Below are positions 42,510 through 50,797 of a DNA stretch of 64,000 nt, piece by piece (position 1 is the stretch's first letter; each line of letters starts with the position of its first letter). A model generated the notes under the pieces. The model ran no database searches, was not told the origin of the DNA, and saw only the letters and a list, made by a program, of their open reading frames with translations. Origin of the DNA: Actinoplanes oryzae (lineage in GTDB: Bacteria > Actinomycetota > Actinomycetes > Mycobacteriales > Micromonosporaceae); the NCBI RefSeq assembly GCF_030757795.1, contig NZ_JAUQWH010000027.1:1-64000 (forward strand). The letters run 5' to 3'. A program made the position numbers and the translations under genes.

Positions 42510-43281
42510 CGGGCATCCCGTCGGGCGTCTCGACGTGCAGCCGCGTACCCAGGTCGGGGTCGGTCTTGGTCTCCACGATCGTCACGTTGCGCTCGCGCAG
42601 CATGCGCTCCAGGCGGTCGAGGGGCATGGTCGCCGAGAAGTTGAGTTCCACGGTGCTCTCGCCGCGGGTGGGATCGGGCGGGCGCACGACCAGGCCGATC
42701 TGGGCCGTCCCCACCTGCATGAGCACCCACTCGCCGTCGCGGTCGCCGTGGACGAGCTCCCCGCCGAACGCCTCGTAGAAGGCGACGGCCGCGGCCATCT
42801 CCGCGACGTGCACCATCGGCTGCAGCGCGAGGCCGACGATCTGCGGCCGCGGTGTGGGCGGGGCGGGAACCTTGGCGACGCCGCGCTGGTTGGCGGGCCG
42901 CCGGCCGGGTGAGGCGGGCCAGCCGGCTGCCCGGTTCTTCGGCGTGGGCCGGGGCTTCGGCGGGGTGGCGGCGGGCGCTGGCGCGGTGTCCTCCGGCGCT
43001 TCGGGTCCGGGTGCGGGCTCGAGTACGGGCTCGGGCGCGGCCTCGAGTACGGGCTCGGGCGTGGCCTCAAGTACGGGCCGGACTGCGGCCTCAGGTACGG
43101 CCTCAGGTGCAGGCTCGGTCTCGGTCTCGGACGGATGGTTGAGGAACGGCGCGGGGATCGGGCGCGGATCGGCGGCGCGGCCGGAGACGGGACGGCGCGG
43201 CCCCGGGGTGGCAGGCGCGGCGTTCTGCCGGCCCCGGGTCGCCGCCTTGCCTCCGGACGGCGCCGGTCGTTGCTTGGCCAT
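42472..43281 (-). CDS. VOC/glyoxalase-fold protein with long repetitive N terminus
   Basis: 269 aa. The C-terminal 120 residues form a vicinal-oxygen-chelate domain (LQPMVHVAEMAAAVAFYEAFGGEL and a final ETPDGMPVKIHHVEPDP). The first 145 residues are disordered, Ala/Pro/Glu-rich, with PVLEATPEP-type repeats (30-bp DNA units) and a basic segment. ATG with AGGAG upstream. The enzyme reaction is not assigned. Confidence 0.82.
   Translation of the reverse strand: MAKQRPAPSGGKAATRGRQNAAPATPGPRRPVSGRAADPRPIPAPFLNHPSETETEPAPEAVPEAAVRPVLEATPEPVLEAAPEPVLEPAPGPEAPEDTAPAPAATPPKPRPTPKNRAAGWPASPGRRPANQRGVAKVPAPPTPRPQIVGLALQPMVHVAEMAAAVAFYEAFGGELVHGDRDGEWVLMQVGTAQIGLVVRPPDPTRGESTVELNFSATMPLDRLERMLRERNVTIVETKTDPDLGTRLHVETPDGMPVKIHHVEPDPLV
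43010..43125 (-). repeat. 30-bp coding tandem repeats in the VOC gene
   Basis: Three to four related units encode PVLEATPEP-type peptides in frame. Confidence 0.75.
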
Positions 43282-43337
43282 GGCGGACTCCTGTCGAGCG
43301 GCTCTCGGGCGCCGGCGGGTGCCGTCACCCGTGGGGC

Positions 43338-43613
43338 TCAACGACTGATGGCGTCCGTCGATACATCTGCGGTGTGCCGTTTTCCCGTCCGGCGCACGAC
43401 GAGCCACCCGCCGACCCCGGGGATGACGGCGAGCAACCGGGTGGACACGCTCCGGGACTCGCGCACGGTGGCACCGATCACGACCAGATAAGCGCATCCG
43501 TGTACGGGCCCCAGCAGCGTCGCCACCACCGGCCAGTGCACGGTCGCGAGGTTGAGCAGCAGCAGGACCAGCGACGCCAGCTCGACCGCCGCGGCGCTCC
43601 GGAGAACCCGCAC
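43338..43613 (-). CDS. DUF3817-like small membrane protein
   Basis: 91 aa with three hydrophobic segments (about 10-28, 32-50, 58-75). It resembles DUF3817 (LLNLATVHWP, GPVHGCAYLVVI). GTG start, one base after the stop of the DUF2269-like gene, so they are coupled. Function unknown. Confidence 0.75.
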   Translation of the reverse strand: MRVLRSAAAVELASLVLLLLNLATVHWPVVATLLGPVHGCAYLVVIGATVRESRSVSTRLLAVIPGVGGWLVVRRTGKRHTADVSTDAISR

Positions 43614-43614
43614 G

Positions 43615-44040
43615 TCAGGCCCCCGTCGTGGAGCCGGGCCGCACGATCATCAGGACGACGACCGCAGCCCACAGCACATTGAAGACGCCGGTGACCATGC
43701 CCAGCCGGCGCGCCGCGTTCCTGTCCGGTGTGACCAGGGCCGCGGCCTGCCGGGGCAGCACCACGCCCACCAGCAGCACAGCGGCCACCCCGGTCAGCGC
43801 GACCGACACGAGCAGCCATGCGTCGGTGAGCACGCCGAGCGCACTGGCCGTCGCGAGCCCCAGAACAGGCACCAGCAGGCCGAGCGCCGCGTACACCCGG
43901 CAGATCCGGTGCAGCACCCGCAGCACCGTGCGGTCCGGATCGCGCTTGAGCAAGCCCGGGAACATGCTGGCCGCCACGGTCACCGGGCCGATCGCCACGA
44001 TGGCCGCGAGGACGTGCAGGGAGAGAAGCACTTTCGTCAC
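43615..44040 (-). CDS. DUF2269-like membrane protein
   Basis: 141 aa, GTG start. Four hydrophobic segments: LLSLHVLAAIVAIGPVTVAA first, then GLLVPVLGLATA, WLLVSVALTGVAAVLLVGV and VFNVLWAAVVVLMIV. The pattern matches small DUF2269-type integral membrane proteins. Upstream gene of a two-gene unit. Divergent from the GlxA-type regulator. Confidence 0.75.
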   Translation of the reverse strand: MTKVLLSLHVLAAIVAIGPVTVAASMFPGLLKRDPDRTVLRVLHRICRVYAALGLLVPVLGLATASALGVLTDAWLLVSVALTGVAAVLLVGVVLPRQAAALVTPDRNAARRLGMVTGVFNVLWAAVVVLMIVRPGSTTGA

Positions 44041-44142
44041 GCCTGACGACCGTAGGGACGTCCGCCGCCACCGGACAGTGGCCGGAATGCCACATGTCAA
44101 CGGATTCCCGCCACCCCGTGCGGACGGCCACGCCGGGAGGCC

Positions 44143-44148
44143 TACAGT
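44143..44148 (+). promoter_or_regulatory. -10 element TACAGT, leaderless start of GlxA-type gene
   Basis: TACAGT ends 8 nt before the ATG at 44157. Confidence 0.45.
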
Positions 44149-44156
44149 GCGACGTC

Positions 44157-45110
44157 ATGCACATCGTGGCCGTGCTCGCACTCGACGGCGTCATCGCCTT
44201 CGACCTGTCGACGCCCCTGGAGGTCTTCGGCCGGACCCGGCTCGCCGACGGGTCACCCGCTTACGAGGTACGCGTCTGCGCCCCGGCCGGGGAGGTCGAT
44301 GCGGGCGCCTTCACGGTGCGGGCCCGGTGGCGCCTCGACGCGCTGGCGACGGCGGACACGATCATCGTGCCGGGGATCGCGGACGTCGGTGGTGACGTAC
44401 CCGGGGAGGTCGTGGCCGGGCTGCGAGCCGCCGCGGCGCGCGGCACCCGGATCGCGTCCATCTGCGCCGGCGCGTTCGTCCTCGCCGCCGCCGGTCTGCT
44501 GGACGGGCGCCGGGCGACCACGCACTGGCTCGCCGCGGCCGGGCTCGCCGAGCGCTACCCGGCGATCGACGTCGACCCGGACGTCCTCTACGTCGACACC
44601 GGGCAGATCCTGACCTCGGCCGGCGCCGCCGCCGGCCTCGACCTGTGCCTGCACCTGATCCGCCGCGACTTCGGCTCGGCCGTCGCCGCGGACGCCGCCC
44701 GGCTGTCCGTGATGCCGCTGGAACGCGACGGCGGCCAGGCGCAGTTCATCGTGCCGGAACGCCCGCCCGCCCCGCGCGGCTCCGAACTCGAACCGCTGCT
44801 GCGCTGGCTCGACAAGAGCGCCGGCCGCGACCTGACCACGGCGGAGATCGCGGCGCGGGCGGGCATGAGCACGCGCACGCTGAACCGCCGCTTCCGCGAG
44901 CACACCGGCACGACTCCGCTGCAGTGGCTGCACCGCGCCCGCGTCCGCCACGCCCAGCACCTGCTCGAAACCACCGCGGACGGCGTCGACCGGATCGGCG
45001 CCACGGTCGGGTTCGGCTCGCCGACCGCCTTCCGCGACCGCTTCAAACGCATCGTCGGCACGAGCCCGCACGACTACCGCCGAGCCTTCCGCACCCGAAC
45101 CCCCGCCTGA
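44157..45110 (+). CDS. GlxA-type regulator: DJ-1/PfpI domain plus AraC HTH
   Basis: 317 aa. The N-terminal DJ-1/PfpI-like domain (about 1-185) has the Cys nucleophile-elbow region IASICAGAFVLAAAG. The C-terminal AraC-type HTH pair (about 215-317) includes TAEIAARAGMSTRTLNRRFREHTG. The DJ-1 domain in such regulators is a ligand sensor rather than an enzyme. The regulon is not visible; the divergent DUF2269/DUF3817 unit is a possible target. Confidence 0.9.
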   Translation: MHIVAVLALDGVIAFDLSTPLEVFGRTRLADGSPAYEVRVCAPAGEVDAGAFTVRARWRLDALATADTIIVPGIADVGGDVPGEVVAGLRAAAARGTRIASICAGAFVLAAAGLLDGRRATTHWLAAAGLAERYPAIDVDPDVLYVDTGQILTSAGAAAGLDLCLHLIRRDFGSAVAADAARLSVMPLERDGGQAQFIVPERPPAPRGSELEPLLRWLDKSAGRDLTTAEIAARAGMSTRTLNRRFREHTGTTPLQWLHRARVRHAQHLLETTADGVDRIGATVGFGSPTAFRDRFKRIVGTSPHDYRRAFRTRTPA

Positions 45111-45160
45111 CCCGAAGTGTCCCCCGCGCTTTTCGTCAAACGGCGCGTGGTGCCGGCAGT

Positions 45161-45256
45161 GAGGGGCGACGGCGGTGAGGGGCGACGGCGGTGAGGGGCG
45201 ACGGCGGTGAGGGGCGACGGCGGTGAGGGGCGACGGCGGTGAGGGGCGACGGCGGT
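45161..45256. repeat. Six perfect tandem copies of a 16-bp unit
   Basis: TGAGGGGCGACGGCGG repeated six times without mismatch. The unit is not a multiple of three, so it is not coding. Confidence 0.95.
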
Positions 45257-45341
45257 GGGCGGTCGTCGGCGGGTGCCGCTCGCACGCAGTTCGCCGGCGC
45301 GCGGTGTCGCTCGCGCGGGGCATCGCAGTCGGCGCCGGACA

Positions 45342-45430
45342 CGCGCGGCGCATCGCAGGCTCGTGGCGTCGGCTGCGCGCGGCGCATCGCAGGCTCGTGG
45401 CGTCGGCTGCGCGCGGCGCATCGCAGGCTG
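45342..45430. repeat. 34-bp tandem repeat, about 2.6 copies
   Basis: Units at 45342-45375 and 45376-45409 are identical; the third, from 45410, is partial and drifts after about 20 bp. Confidence 0.92.
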
Positions 45431-45486
45431 GTGGGGGCGTCGGCAGTCGGCGTCGGCCGGAGGCCCGGTCGTGCGCCCGCCGCGGG

Positions 45487-45957
45487 TCAGTCGTTCAGTT
45501 GTGCGCGCTCGATCTCGGTCAAGGCCGCGGTGAGCACCTCCTCCGGCTTCTCGCCAACCGTCAGGTGGTTGATGAGCAGCGCGGCGTGCAGCGCCAGCGC
45601 GTCCGGCTTCGGCGGCGGGGAGCCGTCGTCGTCCCACACCTGCAGGGCGTTGGCGAGCAGGAAGAGCGTCACCTGCGGGTCCACCTCGGGACACCACGCG
45701 GCGGCGGCGCGCACGCTGCTCGACAACACCTCGCGTACGTCGTCGGCGTCCAGCCCGTCGGGATGCCGCGCCTCCAGGAGCACCCGCACGGCCGTGCCGA
45801 GGATCAGGCCGGTCGGGGCCTGGTCCTGCGCGGTGAGCCCGGCCACCGCCTCGGTCAGCGCCGCCCGGTCCTGCTGCCGGGCAGCCGCCACCGCCGCCAC
45901 CGTGGCCGCCGCGATCGGGCGGGCCGGGGCGGGCACATGCCGCCATTCCTTGGTCAC
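45487..45957 (-). CDS. Hypothetical helical protein
   Basis: 156 aa, almost entirely helical by pattern (ATVAAVAAARQQDRAALTEAV; LALHAALLINHLTVG). Soluble, no membrane segment. Its ATG overlaps the stop of the HxlR gene (ATGA), so it belongs to that operon. Not recognised. Confidence 0.7.
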   Translation of the reverse strand: MTKEWRHVPAPARPIAAATVAAVAAARQQDRAALTEAVAGLTAQDQAPTGLILGTAVRVLLEARHPDGLDADDVREVLSSSVRAAAAWCPEVDPQVTLFLLANALQVWDDDGSPPPKPDALALHAALLINHLTVGEKPEEVLTAALTEIERAQLND

Positions 45958-46340
45958 ACGAGCACGCTAGCCCCGGGGTCCGACACTTTCTCCGCAGGGA
46001 ACCGCTCGATGTTGTCGACGACCCACCGGCGCAGCAGGGCGAGCGGCTCGCAGGCGTCGCGGCCGAGCGGGGTCAGCGAGTATTCGACGTGCAGCGGGAC
46101 GGCCGGGAACACCGTACGGTCGATCAGGCCGTGCTCCTCCAGGCGCCGGAGTGTGGCGGTGAGCACTTTCGGGCTCACCCCGTCGAGTCGCGTGCGCAGC
46201 TCGCCGAAGCGGCGCGGGCCGTCCTCGAGGGCGCCCAGGGCGAGGGCGCTCCACTTGTTGGCCAGCAGATCCAGCATCTGCCGGCACGGGCAGGAGGCGT
46301 CGTAGACGTCGTGGACCCGGCCGCAGGAGGTGGTCGTCAT
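45954..46340 (-). CDS. HxlR-family winged-helix regulator
   Basis: 128 aa. HxlR motifs: CPCRQMLDLLANKWSALALGAL, RRFGELRTRLDGVSPKVLTATLRRLEEHGLI, VPLHVEYSLTPLGR. A Cys pair near the N terminus could respond to redox or electrophiles, as in YodB/HxlR-type sensors. It is divergent from the quinone-reductase gene, its likely target. Leaderless-type -10 (TACGGT) six bases before the ATG. Confidence 0.9.
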   Translation of the reverse strand: MTTTSCGRVHDVYDASCPCRQMLDLLANKWSALALGALEDGPRRFGELRTRLDGVSPKVLTATLRRLEEHGLIDRTVFPAVPLHVEYSLTPLGRDACEPLALLRRWVVDNIERFPAEKVSDPGASVLV

Positions 46341-46352
46341 GGTCGCACCGTA

Positions 46353-46367
46353 GTACCCAAAGGGAAC
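46353..46367. promoter_or_regulatory. Inverted repeat GTACCC-AAA-GGGAAC, likely HxlR operator
   Basis: Half sites of six bases match except for one pair, centred on AAA. It lies in the 74-bp divergent spacer and overlaps the HxlR promoter region. Confidence 0.5.
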
Positions 46368-46376
46368 CAGTGGCCA

Positions 46377-46407
46377 TTGACGGTAACTAGGGTCACCGAA
46401 ATACCGT
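46377..46407 (+). promoter_or_regulatory. Promoter of the quinone-reductase gene
   Basis: TTGACG (46377-46382), 19-nt spacer, TACCGT (46402-46407), 7 nt to the ATG: a leaderless-type promoter. Confidence 0.5.
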
Positions 46408-46414
46408 CCCCGGC

Positions 46415-47407
46415 ATGGCTGAACTCATGAAAGCGGTGGGCTACCGCAAGTCCCTCCCGATCGCCGAGCCCGAGTCGCTGGTCGACCTCGAGATTCCGGT
46501 TCCGGCGCCGGGCGAGCACGATCTGCTCGTACGCGTGAAAGCGGTCTCCGTCAACCCCGTGGACGTCAAGGTCCGGGCGGGCGGTGACCCCGGCGACGAG
46601 CCCCGGATCCTCGGGTTCGACGCGGCCGGCGTCGTGGAGCAGGTCGGCAGCGCCGTCACGCTCTTCCGTCCCGGCGACGAGGTCTGGTACGCGGGGAGCA
46701 TCGCCCGCCCCGGCACCAACGCCGAGTTGCACCTCGTGGACGAGCGCATCGCGGGTCCCAAGCCGGTCACGCTCGACTTCGCCGAGGCCGCCGCGCTGCC
46801 GTTGACGGCGATCACCGCGTGGGAGTCGCTCTTCGACCGCCTCCGGCTGACTGCGGAGAGTACGGGCACCCTGCTCGTCATGGGCGGCGCCGGCGGCGTG
46901 GGCTCGATCCTCATCCAGCTCGCCCGGAGGCTGACGAAGCTGGAGATCGTGGCCACCGCGTCGCGCCCCGAGTCGCGGCAGTGGGCGCTGGACCAGGGTG
47001 CGCACCGGGTCATCGGCCACGACGACCTCGTCGAGGCGCTGCCGGACGGCGTCGACTACGTCTTCTCCCCGCACACCCGGGACATGATCGAGACGTACGC
47101 CAAGATCCTCCGCCCGTACGGTGCGATCGTCGCGATCGACGAGCCGGAAGGTCTCGAACTGCTGCCCCTGAAGTCGAAGAGCATCGCGTTCCACTGGGAG
47201 CTGATGTTCACGGCCGCCCTGTACGGCCCGGCGGACAACGCCCAGCACGATCTCCTCGGCGAAGTCGCCGCACTGGTCGACAAGGGTGTGCTGCGGACCA
47301 CTCTGACGGCCCGGTACGACGGCATCAACGCCGAGAACCTGCGGAAAGCCCACGCCGTGGTGGAGGCGGGGTCCGCAATCGGGAAGACGGTCGTCGCGGG
47401 TTTCTGA
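46415..47407 (+). CDS. Zinc-type alcohol dehydrogenase-family quinone reductase
   Basis: NADPH-dependent quinone or enone reductase of the MDR superfamily, 330 aa. N-terminal GroES-like fold (VNPVDVKVRAG), Rossmann motif MGGAGGVGSILIQLA, and the TLDFAEAAALPLTAITAWE segment typical of the zinc-free QOR branch; the catalytic zinc ligands of true ADH are absent. Divergent from an HxlR regulator, the arrangement known for electrophile-responsive quinone reductases. Confidence 0.92.
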   Translation: MAELMKAVGYRKSLPIAEPESLVDLEIPVPAPGEHDLLVRVKAVSVNPVDVKVRAGGDPGDEPRILGFDAAGVVEQVGSAVTLFRPGDEVWYAGSIARPGTNAELHLVDERIAGPKPVTLDFAEAAALPLTAITAWESLFDRLRLTAESTGTLLVMGGAGGVGSILIQLARRLTKLEIVATASRPESRQWALDQGAHRVIGHDDLVEALPDGVDYVFSPHTRDMIETYAKILRPYGAIVAIDEPEGLELLPLKSKSIAFHWELMFTAALYGPADNAQHDLLGEVAALVDKGVLRTTLTARYDGINAENLRKAHAVVEAGSAIGKTVVAGF

Positions 47408-47439
47408 TTTCTGTCGGTGGGGGCTGGCAAGGTGTCCCC

Positions 47440-48590
47440 ATGACGCTGCACGAGGTTCTGACCGCACGCGTCGAGCGGGGCGAGCTCCCAGGAGCCGTCG
47501 CGCTCGTCGCCCGCGGCGACGATGTCCGGGTCGACGCCGTCGGCACCACCGCGTTCGGCGGCGCCGAGCCGATGCGCCGCGACACGGTCTTCCGCATCGC
47601 GTCGCTGACCAAGCCGCTGCTCGCGGCCCTCACCATGACCCTGGTCGAGGCCGACGTGCTCGACCTCGAGGAGCCGGTCCACAAGCTGCTCCCCGAGCTG
47701 GCCGGCCAGCGGGTCCTCGCCCGCCCCGACGGGCCGCTCGACGACACGGTCCCGCTCGCCCGGCCCCTGACCGTGGCGGACCTGCTGACCTTCCGGATGG
47801 GCTCCGGCATGGTGACCGAGCCGGTCTACAACCCGCCGTGGCCGGTGCTGGCGGAGCTGCGCGAGCGGGAGATCGTCTCGGGGCCGCCCTATCCGCCCAG
47901 CCCGTTGACGCCCGACGAGTGGATCCGCCGCTTCGGTGCCGTCCCGCTGATGTACCAGCCGGGGGAGAGGTGGCAGTACAACACGGGATCCGACGTCCTC
48001 GGCGTCCTGCTCGCCCGCGCGGCCGGCAAGCCGCTCGGCGAGGTCTTCCGCGAGTGGCTGCTCGACCCGCTCGGCCTGCGCGAGACGGGCTTCACGCTGC
48101 CCGCCGGCCGGGCCCGGGGGCTCCCGCCGCTCTACGGGACCGACCAGGAGAGCGGCACGATGGTCGAGGTCCCGGGGTCCGCCCCGGAAACCTGGACCGA
48201 GCCGCCCGTCTTCCCGTCCGGATCCGGCGGCCTCGTGTCCACTGTCGACGAATACCACACGTTCGCCCGCATGCTTCTGCGCAAGGGCGTGCACGGCGGC
48301 ACCCGCATCCTGTCGGAGAAATCCGTCGAGCTGATGACGTCCAACCAGCTGACGCCCGACCAGATCACCGGCGCCGGCGCCCTGCTGTCGGGCGCGGGCT
48401 GGGGCTTCGGCCTGGCCGTCGTCATCGCGGCGGGTGACCTCGGCCACGTCGGGCAGTATGGGTGGTCGGGCGGCTCGGGCACCACCTGGTTCAACGACCC
48501 CGGCGAGGACCTGACCGCCATCCTGTTCACCCAGGTCAACGACATCCTCTGGAACGGCACGCTGACCGAGTTCGAGCGGCAGGCCCACGC

Positions 48591-48594
<4 letters not shown>
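47440..48594 (+). CDS. Serine beta-lactamase-fold hydrolase (class C/EstB type)
   Basis: 384 aa cytoplasmic esterase or peptidase of the beta-lactamase superfamily. SxxK motif in RIASLTKPLL, YxN-like motif in QYNTGSDVLGVLL, and a late GWSGGSGTTWFND block equivalent to the KTG region. No signal peptide, so antibiotic resistance is unlikely. The ATG overlaps nothing upstream. Its TGA overlaps the ATG of the VOC remnant. Confidence 0.88.
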
Positions 48595-48747
<153 letters not shown>

Positions 48748-48873
48748 TCAGCAGCGAGTACACGCGCGCCCGCGACGGCACCGGATCCCGGCGCGTCGGG
48801 GGAGGGGCGCTACACGCGGAATGATCCCCGCCGGTCGAAGGAGTGACATGATGGGGGCGGCGAAGGAGGAACC

Positions 48874-49260
48874 ATGACCAGTCTCGATGCGGTCACCGGC
48901 TGGGTGACCAGCTACCGGGCGGCCTGGGAGTCCAACGATCCCGACGACATCGGGGGCCTCTTCGCCGAGGACGCCGCCTACTTCACCGAGCCGTGGGCCA
49001 AGCCGTGGCTCGGCCGCGACGAGATCGTCAAGTGCTGGCTGCAACGCAAGGACGACCCGGGCTCGACCACCTTCGACTGGCACCCCGTCATCGTCACCGA
49101 CGAAGTGGCCGTCGTGGCGGCGCGCACGGTCTACACCGACCTCTCCCAGATCTTCCACAACATGTGGGTGCTGCGCCTCGACACCAACGGCCAGGCCCGG
49201 CAGTTCACCGAGTGGTGGATGCAGCAGCCCCCGCCCGACGCCGCCCGCGAAACGCCCTGA
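48874..49260 (+). CDS. SnoaL-like / NTF2-fold protein
   Basis: 128 aa, ATG preceded by GAAGGAGG. NTF2-like opening (WVTSYRAAWESNDPDDIGGLFAEDAAYF), GRDEIVKCWL and a Trp-rich C terminus (FTEWWMQQP). A small-molecule-binding or isomerase-type fold; substrate unknown. It stands alone after the VOC remnant. Confidence 0.85.
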   Translation: MTSLDAVTGWVTSYRAAWESNDPDDIGGLFAEDAAYFTEPWAKPWLGRDEIVKCWLQRKDDPGSTTFDWHPVIVTDEVAVVAARTVYTDLSQIFHNMWVLRLDTNGQARQFTEWWMQQPPPDAARETP

Positions 49261-49334
49261 CCCCGGGAGCCAGGTCGGCGTAGTCGGGGCGCCCGGCGCG
49301 GCCCGCGAGAGGCCCCGGCCGCCTCGCCTTGCCA

Positions 49335-49426
49335 GGCCCGCTCGGAGATGTCGCCCGGGCCGGCTCGGAGATGTCGCCCGGGCCGGCTCGGAGATGTCGC
49401 CCGGGCCCGCTCGGAGATGTCGCCCG
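49335..49426. repeat. Four 23-bp tandem copies plus two degenerate ones
   Basis: GGCC(C/G)GCTCGGAGATGTCGCCCG in direct succession, then two drifted units up to about 49468. Confidence 0.92.
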
Positions 49427-49714
49427 GCGCGGCCCTGGGACTTCGCCCGGCGCGGCTCCGAGATGGCGCAGTCGTTACCCAGTTGCTCGGCGCGGCGCAG
49501 AGGAGTTGCGGGGACCGTTGCGCCCGGTGCGATGTGGGGCTCTGCGATTTTGCTTGGCGCCTTCGGGCGGGGCGCGGGTTGGAGCTTTGCGTGGACTCTT
49601 CGTCTGACGTGGGCGAGGGGAGCTGCGCGGGACTGCGGCCGGACAAGGGCGGCAAAGCAGCAAGGCAGCTGGAGAAGGGCAGCCAGGCGTCAGGGCGGGG
49701 AGACCGAGGGGCGG

Positions 49715-49834
49715 CCACGGTGACGTGGGCCTCAGGCCGGGCGGGCCTCAGGGGCGGGGCGTCAGGCGGGCGGGCCACGGTGACGTGGGCCTCAGGCCGG
49801 GCGGGCCTCAGGGGCGGGGCGTCAGGCGGGCGGG
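49715..49834. repeat. Perfect 60-bp tandem duplication
   Basis: 49715-49774 and 49775-49834 are identical. Within each unit, CTCAGG/GTCAGG segments are themselves related. Confidence 0.95.
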
Positions 49835-49843
49835 CGTGCGCTG

Positions 49844-50227
49844 TCAGAGGCGGCGGCCGCCCACGCCCTCAGCGGCACCCGCCATGCTCGCGGCAAGATC
49901 GTCTTCGTGCACTGACTCGATCAGGGTGAGCATCCAGCCGTGGCAGCGCGCCAGCATGCCGGCGGCGTCGGCGAAGGCGGCCGGACCCGGGTCGATGCCG
50001 TCCCGGACCAGGCGCCGGAGGTAGGAGCGGGCGATCGTCAGCTGCGTGGTGGCGGCCTCGACGGCGTGGACCAGGTCGTCCGGGCCACGGCGGACGGCCG
50101 CACGGGCGGCCGGCAGCGGATCGCCGGCGGCCGTCCCGCCGATCCAGGCCAGCAGCTCCTCGAGCTCCGCCGCCGCCACGCTCATCCGGCCGATCGCTGT
50201 CGATGTCTCCGTGCTCAGGGCAGTCAT
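49844..50227 (-). CDS. Hypothetical helical protein
   Basis: 127 aa, all-helical by pattern (AAAELEELLAWIGG; AARAAVRRGPDDLVHAVEAATTQL; MLARCHGWMLTLIES). Soluble. Not recognised. It is separated by a short gap from the P-loop gene, on the same strand and likely in one unit with it. Confidence 0.6.
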   Translation of the reverse strand: MTALSTETSTAIGRMSVAAAELEELLAWIGGTAAGDPLPAARAAVRRGPDDLVHAVEAATTQLTIARSYLRRLVRDGIDPGPAAFADAAGMLARCHGWMLTLIESVHEDDLAASMAGAAEGVGGRRL

Positions 50228-50244
50228 CCGGCCACCCTGTCACC

Positions 50245-50751
50245 TCACCAGCCGGCGGCGGCCGCGACACGGCGGGCGATCTCGTCCGGCGGCGCGTCGC
50301 CCGCCTCGACCACGAAGTCCTCGACCGCCGCGCGGGTCAGGACGGCGTCGAGCTCGGCGGCGCGGGCGAGGTGCCGGCGCAGGCCGGCGTCGAGGCGGTG
50401 GCGGGCGGTCAGCCGGTCCCGCACCACGGCAAGATCGACATCCAGGCGACAGACCCGCAGGGGTACGCCCACAGCCCGCGCGTAGTCCGCCCGCTCCCCG
50501 TGGCTCTCGACCACCCCGGCCAGCACGAGCCGGTCGGCGGTCCCGAAGTTGCGGGTCACCGCGGCCACGTTCGCCACGGCCAGCTCGTGGCGGAAGGGGT
50601 CGCCGGGCGGGCTGGGCCACGAGTGGCGGAGACGGTCGATGTCGAGGACGGCGTGCGGGACGGAGCGGTCGGCGAGGAGGTCACCGAGGGCGTCCGCGAC
50701 GGTGGTCTTGCCGGCGCCGACCGTACCCGTCAGAAGCAGAGCCTGGTCCAC
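50245..50751 (-). CDS. P-loop kinase-like NTPase
   Basis: 168 aa. Walker A reads GTVGAGKTT near residue 9-17; an Asp in LDIDRLRHSW resembles the adenylyl-sulfate/shikimate-kinase-type second motif; a lid-like RLTARHRLD segment follows. A small cytoplasmic kinase of undetermined substrate. Confidence 0.85.
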   Translation of the reverse strand: MDQALLLTGTVGAGKTTVADALGDLLADRSVPHAVLDIDRLRHSWPSPPGDPFRHELAVANVAAVTRNFGTADRLVLAGVVESHGERADYARAVGVPLRVCRLDVDLAVVRDRLTARHRLDAGLRRHLARAAELDAVLTRAAVEDFVVEAGDAPPDEIARRVAAAAGW

Positions 50752-50797
50752 AGCAGGAGGGTAGGCCCCACCGGGCGGCGGGGCCCACCGGAATTCG

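Larger units (their letters stand above)
45111..45486. other. Convergent spacer filled with two tandem-repeat arrays
   Basis: 376 bp between the regulator and the gene at 45487. It contains the 16-bp array (45161-45256) and the 34-bp array (45342-45430) with GC-rich sequence between. No gene seen. Confidence 0.6.
49261..49843. other. 583-bp convergent spacer with two tandem-repeat arrays
   Basis: Contains the 23-bp array (49335-49426) and the 60-bp duplication (49715-49834). The ORFs running through it are composed of repeat translation and lack ribosome sites. No gene supported. Confidence 0.6.

Noticed and set aside
45161-45430. CRISPR array
   Set aside because: Units are contiguous without spacers and no cas gene is present.
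49329-49929. Plus-strand ORFs through the 23-bp and 60-bp repeats
   Set aside because: They only translate repeat units and have no ribosome site; the repeats change frame between units.
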